Of a stretch of DNA of 60,694 bases, positions 32,134 to 41,195 are shown piece after piece (position 1 is the stretch's first letter; every line of letters starts with the position of its first letter). The translations under genes and the position numbers were made by a program. This DNA comes from an uncultured Eubacteriales bacterium. Its GTDB lineage: Bacteria; Bacillota; Clostridia; Christensenellales; Aristaeellaceae. Below the pieces are notes generated by a model. The model saw only the letters and a program-made list of their open reading frames with translations, made no database searches and was not told the DNA's origin. The stretch lies in assembly GCA_902793605.1 (NCBI GenBank), contig CADBEB010000022.1, positions 1 through 60,694 on the forward strand. The letters are read 5' to 3'.

Positions 32134-34317
32134 ATGAATCAGAAGAAAACGAACGTGCCAGTCCGCAAGGGCGTCGCGAAGGTGCCCGTCATCATGCAGA
32201 TGGAGGCACTGGAGTGCGGCGCGGCATGCCTGGCCATGATCCTGGCATATTACCGGAAGTGGATCCCGCTGGAGCAGGTCCGGGTGGACTGCGGTGTGAG
32301 CCGTGACGGCTCCAACCTGAAAAATATCTACCTTGCCGCCCGGAACTACGGCCTGGACGTGCACGGATATACCATGGAGATTGAGAGTATCAAAACCCAG
32401 GCCACCTATCCGTGCATTATCCACTGGAACTTCAACCACTTTGTGGTGCTGGACGGATTCCGGGGCAACAAGGCCGTGCTGAACGACCCGGCACGGGGCC
32501 AGGTGGCTGTCTCCATGGAGGAGTTCGACAAGTCGTTCACGGGGGTCTGCCTGGTCTTTAAACCGGGAGAGACCTTCGAGCCCGGGGGAAAACGGAAGAG
32601 CACGGTGGAGTTCGCCCGGAAACGGCTGAAAGGCGCGACTCCCGCGGTGGTGTTCGTCATCCTGACGACGGTCATCGCCTGCCTGTTCAACGTGATCGAT
32701 CCCGTGATGACCCGGATCTTCTACGACCGGCTGCTTTCCGGCAATGCGCCGGACTGGCTGCATCCCTTCGTCATCGCGATGATCGTGCTGGCCGTCTTCC
32801 AGCTGATCACCAAATGGGCCAATCTCATCTACAACCTGAAGATTAACGGCAAGATGGCGATCGAAGGCAACGCCGGCTATATGTGGAAGGTGCTGCGCCT
32901 GCCGATGGAGTTCTTTTCCCAGCGGATGACGGGCGATATCCTGCAGCGCCAGGGTACCAACGCTTCCATAGCGGGAACGCTGGTGGACACGGTGGCGCCG
33001 CTGGCGCTGAACACCGTGATGATGCTGATCTACCTGCTGATCATGCTCCGCCACAGCGTGATCATGACCCTGGTCGGCGTGGGCTGCCTGGCTCTGAACG
33101 CCTTCGTCGCCCGTTATATGTCGAACAAGCGGATCAACATGTCCCGCATCCAGATGCGCGACGAGGGCAAGCTCGCCGCCACGACGATGGCGGGCATCAG
33201 CATGACCGAGACTATCAAGAGCGCCGGAGCGGAGGCCGGTTTCTTCCGGAAATGGAGCGGATACCAGGCCTCGGTAAACACGCAGCAGGTGGCCGTTGCC
33301 CGCCTGAACGCCGGCATCGGCGCGATTCCTGAATTTGTCGCCAAGCTGTCCGGCTACGTGGTCCTGTTCCTGGGAGTCGGACTGACGATGAACGGCCAGT
33401 TCACCCTCGGTATGATCACGATGTTCCAGGGGCTGCTGACTTCCTTCATGGAACCCGCGATGACGCTGGTCAGCGCGGGGCAGACCATCCAGGAGATGCG
33501 TACCCAGATGGAGCGCGTGGAGGACGTGATGGAGTATCCGGACGATCCGGCGCTTGCGCGGGAGGCCAATCTCCCGGAGGATACGGACTATTCGAAGCTG
33601 AAGGGGGAGCTCGAGGTCCGGAACCTCACCTTCGGCTATTCCCGCCTGGCAGATCCTGTGATCCATGATTTCTCGATGAAGATGAAGCCGGGCTCCCGGG
33701 TCGCCATCGTGGGCGGCAGCGGAAGCGGAAAGTCGACTGTGAGCAAGCTGATCACCGGGCTGTACCAGCCCTGGAGCGGCGAGATCCTGTTCGACGGGCG
33801 GCCGAAGGAAGAGATCCCGCGGAACGTGTTCACGGGATCTGTGGCGATGGTGGACCAGGATATCATCCTGTTCGAGGATACGATCGCCAACAACATCCGG
33901 ATGTGGGACTCCACCATCGCAGACTTTGAGGTGATCCTGGCGGCCCGCGACGCGCAGATCCACGACGATATCATGCAGCGGCCGGGCGGCTACAGCGCCA
34001 CGCTGACCGAGAACGGGAAGGACCTTTCCGGCGGGCAGCGGCAGCGCCTGGAGATCGCGCGGGTGCTGGCGCAGGATCCGTCCGTGATCATCCTGGACGA
34101 AGCGACCAGCGCGCTGGACGCCAAGACGGAATATGAGGTGGTCAAAGCCGTGAAGGACCGCGGGATCACCTGCATCGTGATCGCCCACCGGCTGAGCACG
34201 ATCCGTGACTGCGATGAGATCATCGTCCTGGACAAGGGCCGCGTCGTGGAACGCGGCACCCATGAAGAGCTGTTCGCCAAAGGCGGCGCGTACGCCGAGC
34301 TGGTTACCAGTGAGTAG
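32134..34317 (+). CDS. NHLM-type peptidase/ABC exporter (C39 peptidase, ABC1)
   Basis: The 727-residue bifunctional exporter removes the leader after a Gly-Gly motif and transports the peptide. Residues ~18-145 are a C39 peptidase with catalytic Cys28 (EALECGAAC), His in WNFNHFVVLDG (~102) and Asp in LNDPARG (~118). Residues ~165-460 hold six membrane helices. The ATPase follows with Walker A GGSGSGKST (~526), signature LSGGQRQRLE, Walker B VIILDEATSALD and switch IAHRLST. All active residues are present. It is paired with the second ABC gene downstream, as in Nif11/nitrile-hydratase-leader microcin systems. Confidence 0.94.
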   Translation: MNQKKTNVPVRKGVAKVPVIMQMEALECGAACLAMILAYYRKWIPLEQVRVDCGVSRDGSNLKNIYLAARNYGLDVHGYTMEIESIKTQATYPCIIHWNFNHFVVLDGFRGNKAVLNDPARGQVAVSMEEFDKSFTGVCLVFKPGETFEPGGKRKSTVEFARKRLKGATPAVVFVILTTVIACLFNVIDPVMTRIFYDRLLSGNAPDWLHPFVIAMIVLAVFQLITKWANLIYNLKINGKMAIEGNAGYMWKVLRLPMEFFSQRMTGDILQRQGTNASIAGTLVDTVAPLALNTVMMLIYLLIMLRHSVIMTLVGVGCLALNAFVARYMSNKRINMSRIQMRDEGKLAATTMAGISMTETIKSAGAEAGFFRKWSGYQASVNTQQVAVARLNAGIGAIPEFVAKLSGYVVLFLGVGLTMNGQFTLGMITMFQGLLTSFMEPAMTLVSAGQTIQEMRTQMERVEDVMEYPDDPALAREANLPEDTDYSKLKGELEVRNLTFGYSRLADPVIHDFSMKMKPGSRVAIVGGSGSGKSTVSKLITGLYQPWSGEILFDGRPKEEIPRNVFTGSVAMVDQDIILFEDTIANNIRMWDSTIADFEVILAARDAQIHDDIMQRPGGYSATLTENGKDLSGGQRQRLEIARVLAQDPSVIILDEATSALDAKTEYEVVKAVKDRGITCIVIAHRLSTIRDCDEIIVLDKGRVVERGTHEELFAKGGAYAELVTSE

Positions 34318-34467
34318 CCGAAGGAGGTTTGGAGGGCGCTGTCGCGCGCGGTGCGCGAGCCGGCACACCGGCCGCGGTGCGCGTGCGAAACCTTGCGGAA
34401 AGCCCTCCAAGAGTCCCGGTAAAGAGAGAATGGCCGAAGGGAGTTTGGGGGGTTCAGAAAGCCCCCC
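34313..34467 (+). repeat. GC-rich intergenic repeat, copies 1 and 1b
   Basis: In the 162-base gap between the two ABC genes, GGAGGGC (34331) and GCCCTCC (34402-34408) bracket a GC-rich core containing GCGCGCGGTGCGCG and TGCGAAACCTTGCGGAAA. A shorter second unit repeats the flank (AAAGAGAGAATGGCCGAAGGG) and a GGGGGG/CCCCCC hairpin (34447-34467). The first element recurs at 36704-36755. It forms strong hairpins in the mRNA without a T-run, so it may be a REP-like element or an mRNA stabiliser. Confidence 0.75.
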
Positions 34468-34479
34468 AGGAATAAGCGG

Positions 34480-36678
34480 ATGGGTTGGTTTGACGAGCAG
34501 ATCCGACAGCGGGAGCAGAGCGACCAGGAGGTCCTCGAGGATTCCTTCTACCGGATGGCAAGCGCCGTACTGGACAAGTGGAGCGCGGGCCGAGTGGAGG
34601 ACGAGCGGCTGATTGCCCGGGAAGCTCTGGACAGCATCCTGAAATATTACCATCATAAGCCGGTCGAGATCCCCGAGAACATTACGGACGTATACGACCA
34701 GCTTGAGTATGTGCTCCGGCCAACGGGGCTGATGACCCGCGAGGTGCAGCTGGACGAGGGCTGGCAGAACGATGCCTACGGCCCGCTGCTGGGCTGCATG
34801 CGGGAGAGCGGGAAGACCGTGGCACTGCTGCCCGGGACTGTCTGGGGATACTGGTATACAGACCCGGAAACGGGAAAGAAAACGCGGGTGACCCGGAAGA
34901 CTGCGAAGCTGTTCCGGATGGAGGCATTGTGCTTCTATCCGCCGCTCCCCATGAAGAAGCTGGGGATCCCGGATCTCCTGCTCTACATGAAAAAAAGCAT
35001 CTCCCGGGGAGATCTGATCCTGATCATCCTGGCCTCGCTGGCGGTGACGATGGTCGGCAAGATCGAGCCGAGCGTTTACAACCTGCTGACCGGATCGATC
35101 CTGAAAGGCCGACAGGTCAACCTGATGGTCGGGGCGGGCGTCTTCCTGATCTCAGCAGCGATCGCGGCTCAGCTGATCGGGATTGTCCGGCAGCTGCTGA
35201 TGGAGCGGATCAATACCAAGACGTCACAGGCCGTGCAGGCCTCAGTGATGATGCGCGTGCTGTCGCTGCCGGTGAGCTTTTTCCGGGGATATGCCTCCGG
35301 CGACCTGGCGAACCGCGCATCCTGTGTGAACAGCATAAGCAGCATGCTCCTGGAGAATATCCTGAACCTGGGCCTGTCGAGCCTGGTGTCACTTCTTTAT
35401 ATCACAGATATCATGCGGTTCGCGCCCGCTCTGGTGGTACCGTCGATCCTGATCATCATCGCCACGATGGCGGTCAGCGTCGCAGCAGCCATCATGCAGA
35501 TGCGGATCTCCCGGGAGAAGATGAAGCTGTCCGCGCAGGAACAGGGCATGAGCTTTGCGATCCTGAACGGGATCCAGAAAGTCCGGCTGTCCGGATCGGA
35601 AAAGCGCGTGTTCGCCCGCTGGGGGCGCCTCTATTCCAGGAACGCTACGCTGGAATACAATCCGCCGGCTTTTATCAAGCTGAACCCCCTGCTGACCCTG
35701 GCGATCTCGCTGGGCGGCACGATTATCCTGTACTACCTGGCGGTCAGGACCGGGGTGAGCGACAACCAGTATATCGCTTTCAATATCGCCTACGGCAACG
35801 TCATGGGCGCATTTACCGCCCTGTCGGGTATCGCGATCTCCGTGGCCTCGATCCGGCCGATCCTGGAGATGGCGGAGCCGATCCTGAAGGCGGAACCGGA
35901 AGTGACCGCTGAGAAGGAGATCGTGACTGAGGTCTCGGGGAATATCGAGATCAGCCATGTGACCTTCCGCTACGCGGAGAATATGCCGTACGTGCTGAAC
36001 GACCTGAGCCTGAAGATCCGGAGCGGGGAGTACGTCGCCATCGTCGGGCGGACCGGCTGCGGAAAATCCACGCTGGTGCGGCTGCTGCTCGGTTTTGAGA
36101 AACCGGAAAAAGGCACGATCTTCTATGACCAGCACGACCTGAACAACGTGGATCCGCGCTACCTGCGCAAGTCCATTGGCGTCGTGATCCAGAACGGAGA
36201 CCTGTTCCAGGGGGATATCTTCTCGAACATCACGATCTCTGCGCCCCAGCTGAAGATGGAGGACGCGTGGGAAGCTGCGGAACTAGCCGGGATCGCGGAC
36301 GACATCCGGGAGATGCCCATGGGCATGCAGACGCTGATCTCCGAAGGCCAGGGCGGCATTTCCGGCGGGCAGAAGCAGCGGATCATGATCGCCCGGGCGA
36401 TCGCGCCCAAACCGAAGATCCTGATCTTCGATGAGGCGACCAGCGCGCTCGACAACAAGACGCAGAAGCAGGTTTCCGATGCGCTGGACCAGCTCAAATG
36501 CACCCGCATCGTGGTCGCCCACCGCCTGAGCACTATCCGCAACTGCGACCGGATCCTGGTCATGGACAAGGGCACCATCGTGGAGGAAGGCAACTACGAA
36601 AGCCTGATTCAGAAGGGCGGGTATTTTGCCGAACTGGTTCACCGCCAGCGGCTGGATGTTAAGACTGAAACCCCATAA
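34480..36678 (+). CDS. NHLM-type ABC exporter, second ATPase/permease (ABC2)
   Basis: The 732-residue half-transporter has a ~170-residue soluble N-terminal region typical of the NHLM ABC2 family and no C39 peptidase. Six membrane helices follow (~residues 185-470), then an ATPase with Walker A GRTGCGKST (~522), Q-loop VVIQNG, signature ISGGQKQRIMIARAI, Walker B ILIFDEATSALD and switch VAHRLST. It probably pairs with the peptidase exporter. In known systems the N-terminal region has no assigned activity. ATG 34480 lies behind a repeat-derived purine-rich region. GC-rich repeats flank the gene on both sides. Confidence 0.92.
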   Translation: MGWFDEQIRQREQSDQEVLEDSFYRMASAVLDKWSAGRVEDERLIAREALDSILKYYHHKPVEIPENITDVYDQLEYVLRPTGLMTREVQLDEGWQNDAYGPLLGCMRESGKTVALLPGTVWGYWYTDPETGKKTRVTRKTAKLFRMEALCFYPPLPMKKLGIPDLLLYMKKSISRGDLILIILASLAVTMVGKIEPSVYNLLTGSILKGRQVNLMVGAGVFLISAAIAAQLIGIVRQLLMERINTKTSQAVQASVMMRVLSLPVSFFRGYASGDLANRASCVNSISSMLLENILNLGLSSLVSLLYITDIMRFAPALVVPSILIIIATMAVSVAAAIMQMRISREKMKLSAQEQGMSFAILNGIQKVRLSGSEKRVFARWGRLYSRNATLEYNPPAFIKLNPLLTLAISLGGTIILYYLAVRTGVSDNQYIAFNIAYGNVMGAFTALSGIAISVASIRPILEMAEPILKAEPEVTAEKEIVTEVSGNIEISHVTFRYAENMPYVLNDLSLKIRSGEYVAIVGRTGCGKSTLVRLLLGFEKPEKGTIFYDQHDLNNVDPRYLRKSIGVVIQNGDLFQGDIFSNITISAPQLKMEDAWEAAELAGIADDIREMPMGMQTLISEGQGGISGGQKQRIMIARAIAPKPKILIFDEATSALDNKTQKQVSDALDQLKCTRIVVAHRLSTIRNCDRILVMDKGTIVEEGNYESLIQKGGYFAELVHRQRLDVKTETP

Positions 36679-36703
36679 AAAGAGAGAGCAGCCAAATGGG
36701 TAT

Positions 36704-36755
36704 GGAGGGCACTGACGCGCGCGGTGCGCGTGCGAAATCTTGCGAAAAGCCCTCC
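36704..36755 (+). repeat. GC-rich intergenic repeat, copy 2
   Basis: GGAGGGC (36704-36710) and GCCCTCC (36749-36755) bracket CGCGCGCGGTGCGCGTGCGAAA and TCTTGCGAAAA, matching the core at 34331-34408 with a deletion of its middle. The upstream flank AAAAGAGAGAGCAGCCAAATGGG (36678 on) also matches the flank of copy 1b. Confidence 0.75.
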
Positions 36756-36769
36756 GGAAGGAGGATAAG

Positions 36770-37663
36770 ATGTTTGGACACAGGCCTGACGGAAGGCGCG
36801 TAAAGAAACTGGACCCCATCGTGCAGATCACCCCGTATCTGATGCCGATGCGCTGTGACGCTCAGGTGTTCCTGGAGCACAAGGCGGACTACGAGAAACT
36901 GAGCCGCTACATTGTTCGCAAGAGCCAGGAAGGGGAGAAGATCACCTTCATGCAGATCCTGGTGGCGGCCTATGTCCGCGCAGTGAGCAACAACCCGGAG
37001 GTCAACCGCTTCATCTTTAACAAGCAGTACTACTCCCGGAACAACTGCTCCGTTTCCTATACGGTGCTGAAGTCCCCGCAGGATACCAACAGCAGCGAAA
37101 CGACCGTGCGCATCCTCTTCGACCTGACGGACACGATCTTCGACGTGCGGGACCGCATGAATGACGCGGTGGAAAAGAGCCGCGCGACGGAGGAGGGGGA
37201 TTTCGTCATCAAGCTGGCCCGCACGGTGCTGGCTGTTCCCGGCCTGGCAACCTTGATCGTCGGCATCGTCCGCCTGCTGGACCGCTATGGGCTCGCCCCC
37301 TCCATCCTCATGAAGGAGCTGCCGCTCTACAGCGGCATGTATATCACCAACAACGGCTCCATCGGCCTGCATCATCCTTTCCATCATATCTATAACTTCG
37401 GCGATGTGAGCCTGTTCATCGGTATGGGCAGCATCCTGAAAGAGGCCTATGTGGAACCCGACGGCCGAACCCGGATGCGCCGCTGGCTGCCCCTGGGCAT
37501 GACGGCGGACGAGCGCGTCTGCTCGGGCGCGCATTACGCGGCTTTCTTCTTTGACGTGGAGCATTACCTGGACCACCCGGAGGAGCTGGAGAATCCGCCG
37601 GAGCATGTGCGCTTCGACCCGGGCGTGGAATATCACGTCCCCAAGATCAAGAATAAGGATTGA
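36770..37663 (+). CDS. Acyltransferase-fold (CAT/E2-like) protein lacking catalytic residues
   Basis: The 297-residue protein follows the chloramphenicol-acetyltransferase/2-oxo-acid-dehydrogenase E2 catalytic fold: KITFMQILVAAYVRAVSNNP and a C-terminal DERVCSGAHYAAFF with LDHPEEL. In true E2 enzymes that motif is D-H-R-x-x-D-G-A; here the catalytic His is Glu and the Asp is Ser, so classical acyl transfer should be lost. It is not fused to a lipoyl domain and no dehydrogenase subunits are near. Its position after the exporter genes suggests an accessory role, perhaps binding, in the peptide system. ATG 36770 follows GGAAGGAGG. Confidence 0.8.
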   Translation: MFGHRPDGRRVKKLDPIVQITPYLMPMRCDAQVFLEHKADYEKLSRYIVRKSQEGEKITFMQILVAAYVRAVSNNPEVNRFIFNKQYYSRNNCSVSYTVLKSPQDTNSSETTVRILFDLTDTIFDVRDRMNDAVEKSRATEEGDFVIKLARTVLAVPGLATLIVGIVRLLDRYGLAPSILMKELPLYSGMYITNNGSIGLHHPFHHIYNFGDVSLFIGMGSILKEAYVEPDGRTRMRRWLPLGMTADERVCSGAHYAAFFFDVEHYLDHPEELENPPEHVRFDPGVEYHVPKIKNKD

Positions 37664-38733
37664 ACAGAAAGACCATGCCGGACCTAGAGATAACCAACGA
37701 ACAGAAAAAAAAGAAAAAGCATATCTGGACAGCGCTGTTCATTCTGATCAATATCGCCGTGATCGCTGCGACGGCAATCAATGAATTTTCCGGCAAGCCC
37801 GCCGGCGCCGTCACCCTGCGCTTCACCCGACAGGCTGTCCTTTTCCTTCTGTGCACGGCCCTTTGCTTCGTTGCCCTTGTCATCGCGCAATCCCTGAAGT
37901 ATGTGCTGATGATGCGCTCCCTCGGGGAGCCCGTCTCCTTCCGCATAGCTTTTGAGACTGCCGTCCTCGGCAAGTATTACGACTGCATCACCCCTTCCGG
38001 CGCCGGCGGGCAGCCCTTCCAGATCCTCTGGCTGCACCGCCGCGGATACTCGGACGGCGGGGCTTCCGCCATGACGATCACCGACTATATTACCATGCAG
38101 GCGGGGTTCATCTTCCTCGCCCTGGTTGTCTTCATCGGCTGGCGCTCGGTCGACCTGGAAGCGATCCGCTACACGGCTTATTTCGGCCTCCTCCTCTTTT
38201 CGCTGATCCCCTGCCTGCTGGTCCTCTTCTCCTGGAAACCGGCCTTGGTGAAGAAGCTGGTCACCGCGGTCATCCGCCTGTGCGGACGGCTGAAGATCGT
38301 CAAAAAGCCGGAGCAGACCACGAATCAGGTGCTCGATAAGCTTGACAGTTATCACCGGAGTCTCGCGGTCATCGCGAAGGACAGGCTGACGATGTGCTGC
38401 CTGCTCCTGCTGTCGCTCGTTTACCGGATCGCCCTGTGCAGCATGCCGTATTTCGTGCTGAAGATGTTTGGCGCGCCGGTCAGCTTCCTGCATATCTTTG
38501 CTTCCACGATCTATATCTATGCTTCGATCGCCCTGGTACCGACGCCGGGAAACGCCGGCGCCGCAGAGGGCGCGTTCTACCTGGTTTTCTCCGCCATGAA
38601 ATCTGACGGCGTGTTCTGGGCGATGCTGGTCTGGCGGATATTCAGCCACTATTCCTTCATTATCCTGGGTGCTGCGGTATACGGGGTGAACGCGCTGCGC
38701 GGGAGGCGCAAACGGGGAGGAAAGCAGGAATGA
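37660..38733 (+). CDS. Flippase-like (YbhN / lysylphosphatidylglycerol synthase TM) membrane protein
   Basis: The ~357-residue protein has eight or so helices of the LPG-synthase-TM/AglD family: FETAVLGKYYDCITPSGAGG with the conserved P-x-G-x-GG (~residue 108) and VPTPGNAGAAEGAFY near the C-terminus. Members move lipid-linked intermediates or stand beside glycosyltransferases. TTG 37660 overlaps the previous stop; ATG 37675 is the alternative. It overlaps the next gene by four bases (ATGA). A long lysine-rich cytoplasmic N-terminus (EQKKKKKH) precedes helix one. Confidence 0.87.
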   Translation: MNRKTMPDLEITNEQKKKKKHIWTALFILINIAVIAATAINEFSGKPAGAVTLRFTRQAVLFLLCTALCFVALVIAQSLKYVLMMRSLGEPVSFRIAFETAVLGKYYDCITPSGAGGQPFQILWLHRRGYSDGGASAMTITDYITMQAGFIFLALVVFIGWRSVDLEAIRYTAYFGLLLFSLIPCLLVLFSWKPALVKKLVTAVIRLCGRLKIVKKPEQTTNQVLDKLDSYHRSLAVIAKDRLTMCCLLLLSLVYRIALCSMPYFVLKMFGAPVSFLHIFASTIYIYASIALVPTPGNAGAAEGAFYLVFSAMKSDGVFWAMLVWRIFSHYSFIILGAAVYGVNALRGRRKRGGKQE

Positions 38734-39899
38734 ATCATTCATCGACGCTCCGCTCCATCCAGTTCATCGACAACTACTTCCCGGTGATCGACGGCGTGAC
38801 GGAGACCGTGCATCAGTACGCGCAGCATATGAATGCCGTCGTGGTCTGCCCGGAGATGGAACGGCATTATACTGAGGAACACTGCTTTCCCTACCGGGTG
38901 CTGACGTCGAAGACCCTGCGGATCCCCTTTTCCCGCTATGCCAGCGCCGTGCCGAAGCTGGACCGGGCCCTGACGTCGGAGATCACCCGGGAGGAGCCGG
39001 CAATTTTTCATCTCCACAGCCCGTCCCTGATCGGGGAGTACGCGGCCGGCCTGGGGAAAAAGACAGGGGTTCCCGTCGTGGCGACCTTCCACTCCAAGTA
39101 CTACGACGCGATCCTGGAATTCACAAAGAGCAGAACCATCGCGAAGGCGGTGACTGCGAAAATCGTCCGGCTGTATGAGGAATGCGATGAGGTCTGGGCC
39201 TGCTCGGAGGAGACCGGGGAAACCCTCCGCTCCTACGGATTCCGTAAACCGTATTTCGTGATGCCGAACGGGACGGACACCTCCTTTCCCGCCGATCCGC
39301 AGGGCCTGAAGGCGCGGGCGGCGGAACGGTTCAGGATCCCGCAGGGGAAGCGCGTCCTGCTGTTCGTCGGGCAGCAGATCTGGTACAAAAACCAGCGGCT
39401 GATTCTGGACGCTTTCCGGCTGCTCTGCGACCGGGAAGACGACTGGCTCCTGATCATGGTCGGGACCGGTAAGGACGAGCAGGAGATCGAACGGTATGCG
39501 GCCTCCATGAACCTGTCGGGGCATGTGATCTTCACGGGGCAGATCAAAGACCGGGAACTCCTGCAGGGAGTGTATCTCAACTCGGACCTGCTGTTCTTTC
39601 CGTCGGTGTTCGACAACGCGCCGCTGGTCCTGCGGGAAGCCGCGGTCCTGGGCGTTCCGACGCTGGCCGTGGAAGGCTCGAATGCAGCGGGAGCGATCCG
39701 GAAGAATGAAAACGGCTTCACGGCGGCCGCCACACCGGAGGACATGAGCGGCGAGATCCGGAGGATCTTTACGGAGACGGACATCCGAGCGGTCGGGAAG
39801 AAGGCGCGGGAGACCATCCCGGTCTCCTGGGAAAAACTGATCCCGATGGTCCTCGACCGCTACCGGACGGTCATTGAAAAATACAAAAGGGACAGGTGA
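38730..39899 (+). CDS. GT4-family glycosyltransferase
   Basis: The 389-residue GT-B enzyme has the family 4 features: IQFIDNYFPVIDGVTETVH at the N-terminus, FHLHSPSLIGEYAA and a C-terminal donor-binding domain with LLFVGQQIWYKNQRLILDAF, HVIFTGQI and the E-x7-E stretch FPSVFDNAPLVLREAAVLGVP (~residue 290). It probably transfers a hexose to a diacylglycerol or polyprenol acceptor, as relatives such as glycolipid synthases do. Its overlap with the flippase-like gene and the nearby GtrA and acyltransferase genes supports a lipid or envelope glycan role. Confidence 0.9.
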   Translation: MNHSSTLRSIQFIDNYFPVIDGVTETVHQYAQHMNAVVVCPEMERHYTEEHCFPYRVLTSKTLRIPFSRYASAVPKLDRALTSEITREEPAIFHLHSPSLIGEYAAGLGKKTGVPVVATFHSKYYDAILEFTKSRTIAKAVTAKIVRLYEECDEVWACSEETGETLRSYGFRKPYFVMPNGTDTSFPADPQGLKARAAERFRIPQGKRVLLFVGQQIWYKNQRLILDAFRLLCDREDDWLLIMVGTGKDEQEIERYAASMNLSGHVIFTGQIKDRELLQGVYLNSDLLFFPSVFDNAPLVLREAAVLGVPTLAVEGSNAAGAIRKNENGFTAAATPEDMSGEIRRIFTETDIRAVGKKARETIPVSWEKLIPMVLDRYRTVIEKYKRDR

Positions 39900-39904
39900 G
39901 TGCA

Positions 39905-40378
39905 ATGACAGAAGAAAACAAAAACATTGAACCGAATGGAAAAGATACAAAACGGGAGGAAATGACCCGTACGGTTAAATTCGTGCTGTTTTCCATTTCA
40001 GCCGGCGTAATCGAGATGGCATCCTTCGCACTGCTTGACGCGCTGAAGGTGTTTGATCCTACGGTCTGCTCGATTATCGCGCTTGTCCTTTCAGTCATAT
40101 GGAATTTTACGCTGAACCGGGAGTTCACTTTCCGCGCGGCGAACAATGTTCCTGTTGCGATGCTGAAGATTGCGGCTTACTATGCTGTTTTCACCCCTCT
40201 GGTTTCAGGCATGTTTTTTGATTACCTGGTAAAAACCTGCGGGTGGAATGATATTCTCGCAAAAGCCTTAACCATGGTGATCAACTTTGTGACGGAGTAT
40301 CTTTACGACCGGTTCGTTGTCTTCGGGAAGTCAATCGACACGAACAAGCGCGCGCAGGCGAAAGGAAACGACGAGTGA
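39905..40378 (+). CDS. GtrA-family membrane protein
   Basis: The 157-residue protein has four membrane helices (~residues 24-46, 52-68, 84-104, 120-138) and the GtrA motifs VKFVLFSISAGVIEM and NFTLNREFTF. GtrA proteins are thought to flip polyprenyl-phosphate sugars or to help glycosyltransferases. ATG 39905 lies six bases after the GT4 stop; a GTG at 39896 is possible. It overlaps the acyltransferase start by one base. Confidence 0.9.
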   Translation: MTEENKNIEPNGKDTKREEMTRTVKFVLFSISAGVIEMASFALLDALKVFDPTVCSIIALVLSVIWNFTLNREFTFRAANNVPVAMLKIAAYYAVFTPLVSGMFFDYLVKTCGWNDILAKALTMVINFVTEYLYDRFVVFGKSIDTNKRAQAKGNDE

Positions 40379-41151
40379 TGCAGACCGCTGATAATACCGG
40401 CGTGGGAAAAGACAGGGATCCGGCGCTGTTCCGGCTGATCCGTGTGATCGTAAAGCAGTTTTTTCCAAAGTACGAGCTGGTCGGCACGGAAAACCTGCCG
40501 GACGAACCCTGCGTGATCGTCGGCAACCACGCCCAGGCATACGGCGTGGTCGGGGCGGAACTGTACCCGCCCCGCCTGCATTATATCTGGTGCATCGGAG
40601 AGGTGCTGAACCGGAAGGAACTCCCGGCTTATGTCATGAAGGATTTCTGGTATATGAAGCCCAAAGCGGTGCGCTGGCTGTACCGCCTGTTCAGCCATCT
40701 CATCGCCGGGCCGCTCTCCTATGTCCTGTCCCATTCGCATACGATCGCTGTCTACCACGACGCGAGGATCGTGTCCACGTTCCGCCGGTCCATGGAACTG
40801 CTGAAGGCCGGGGCGGATATCGTGATCTTCCCGGAGAGTCGGGAGCCGTACAACGGGCTCATCTGGAAGTTCCACGAACACTTTCCGGACCTGGCGAAAC
40901 TGTATTACCGCCGGACCGGCACCGCGCTCTGCTTTGTGCCGATGTACACCACGCCGCGGCTGAACAGGATCTGTTTCGGGAAACCGGTCCGGTACGATCC
41001 GGATGCGCCTGACGACGAGGAGCGGACACGCATCTGCACGGCAATGATGGACGGGATTACGGACCTGGCGGTGGCTTTGCCGCCGCATGCCGTTATCCCG
41101 TATCCGAACCTCCCCAGGGACCAGTACCCGATGAACACGCCCAGAAAATGA
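40378..41151 (+). CDS. PlsC-like lysophospholipid acyltransferase family protein
   Basis: The 257-residue protein resembles 1-acylglycerol-3-phosphate acyltransferases. The catalytic motif H-x4-D appears as GNHAQAYG (His present, Asp replaced by Gly) and the FPEGTR motif as FPESREPYN. A conserved VPMYTTPR block follows. The loss of the aspartate means activity is uncertain. It is the last gene of the export operon and ends at a terminator. Together with the GT4, flippase-like and GtrA genes it points to a lipid or glycolipid made alongside the exporter. Confidence 0.8.
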   Translation: MQTADNTGVGKDRDPALFRLIRVIVKQFFPKYELVGTENLPDEPCVIVGNHAQAYGVVGAELYPPRLHYIWCIGEVLNRKELPAYVMKDFWYMKPKAVRWLYRLFSHLIAGPLSYVLSHSHTIAVYHDARIVSTFRRSMELLKAGADIVIFPESREPYNGLIWKFHEHFPDLAKLYYRRTGTALCFVPMYTTPRLNRICFGKPVRYDPDAPDDEERTRICTAMMDGITDLAVALPPHAVIPYPNLPRDQYPMNTPRK

Positions 41152-41153
41152 AA

Positions 41154-41190
41154 GATCCCGGAAGCCTGCACGGCTCCCGGGATTCTTTTT
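41154..41190. terminator. Bidirectional terminator between export operon and pta
   Basis: ATCCCGG-AGCC (41155-41166) pairs with GGCT-CCGGGAT (41172-41183), with flanking A- and T-runs (CTTTTT to 41190). It ends the plus-strand operon and the convergent buk-pta transcript. Confidence 0.85.
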
Positions 41191-41195
41191 GACGG

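Noticed and set aside
34313..34479. Possible precursor peptide gene between the two ABC genes
   Set aside because: Frames there are Arg-rich translations of a hairpin repeat, with no leader motif or Gly-Gly site.
32080..34656. Long open minus-strand frame (858 codons) opposite the peptidase exporter
   Set aside because: It is the antisense of a well-supported ABC gene, has low-complexity His/Arg/Asp-rich composition typical of GC-rich shadows and no ribosome site.
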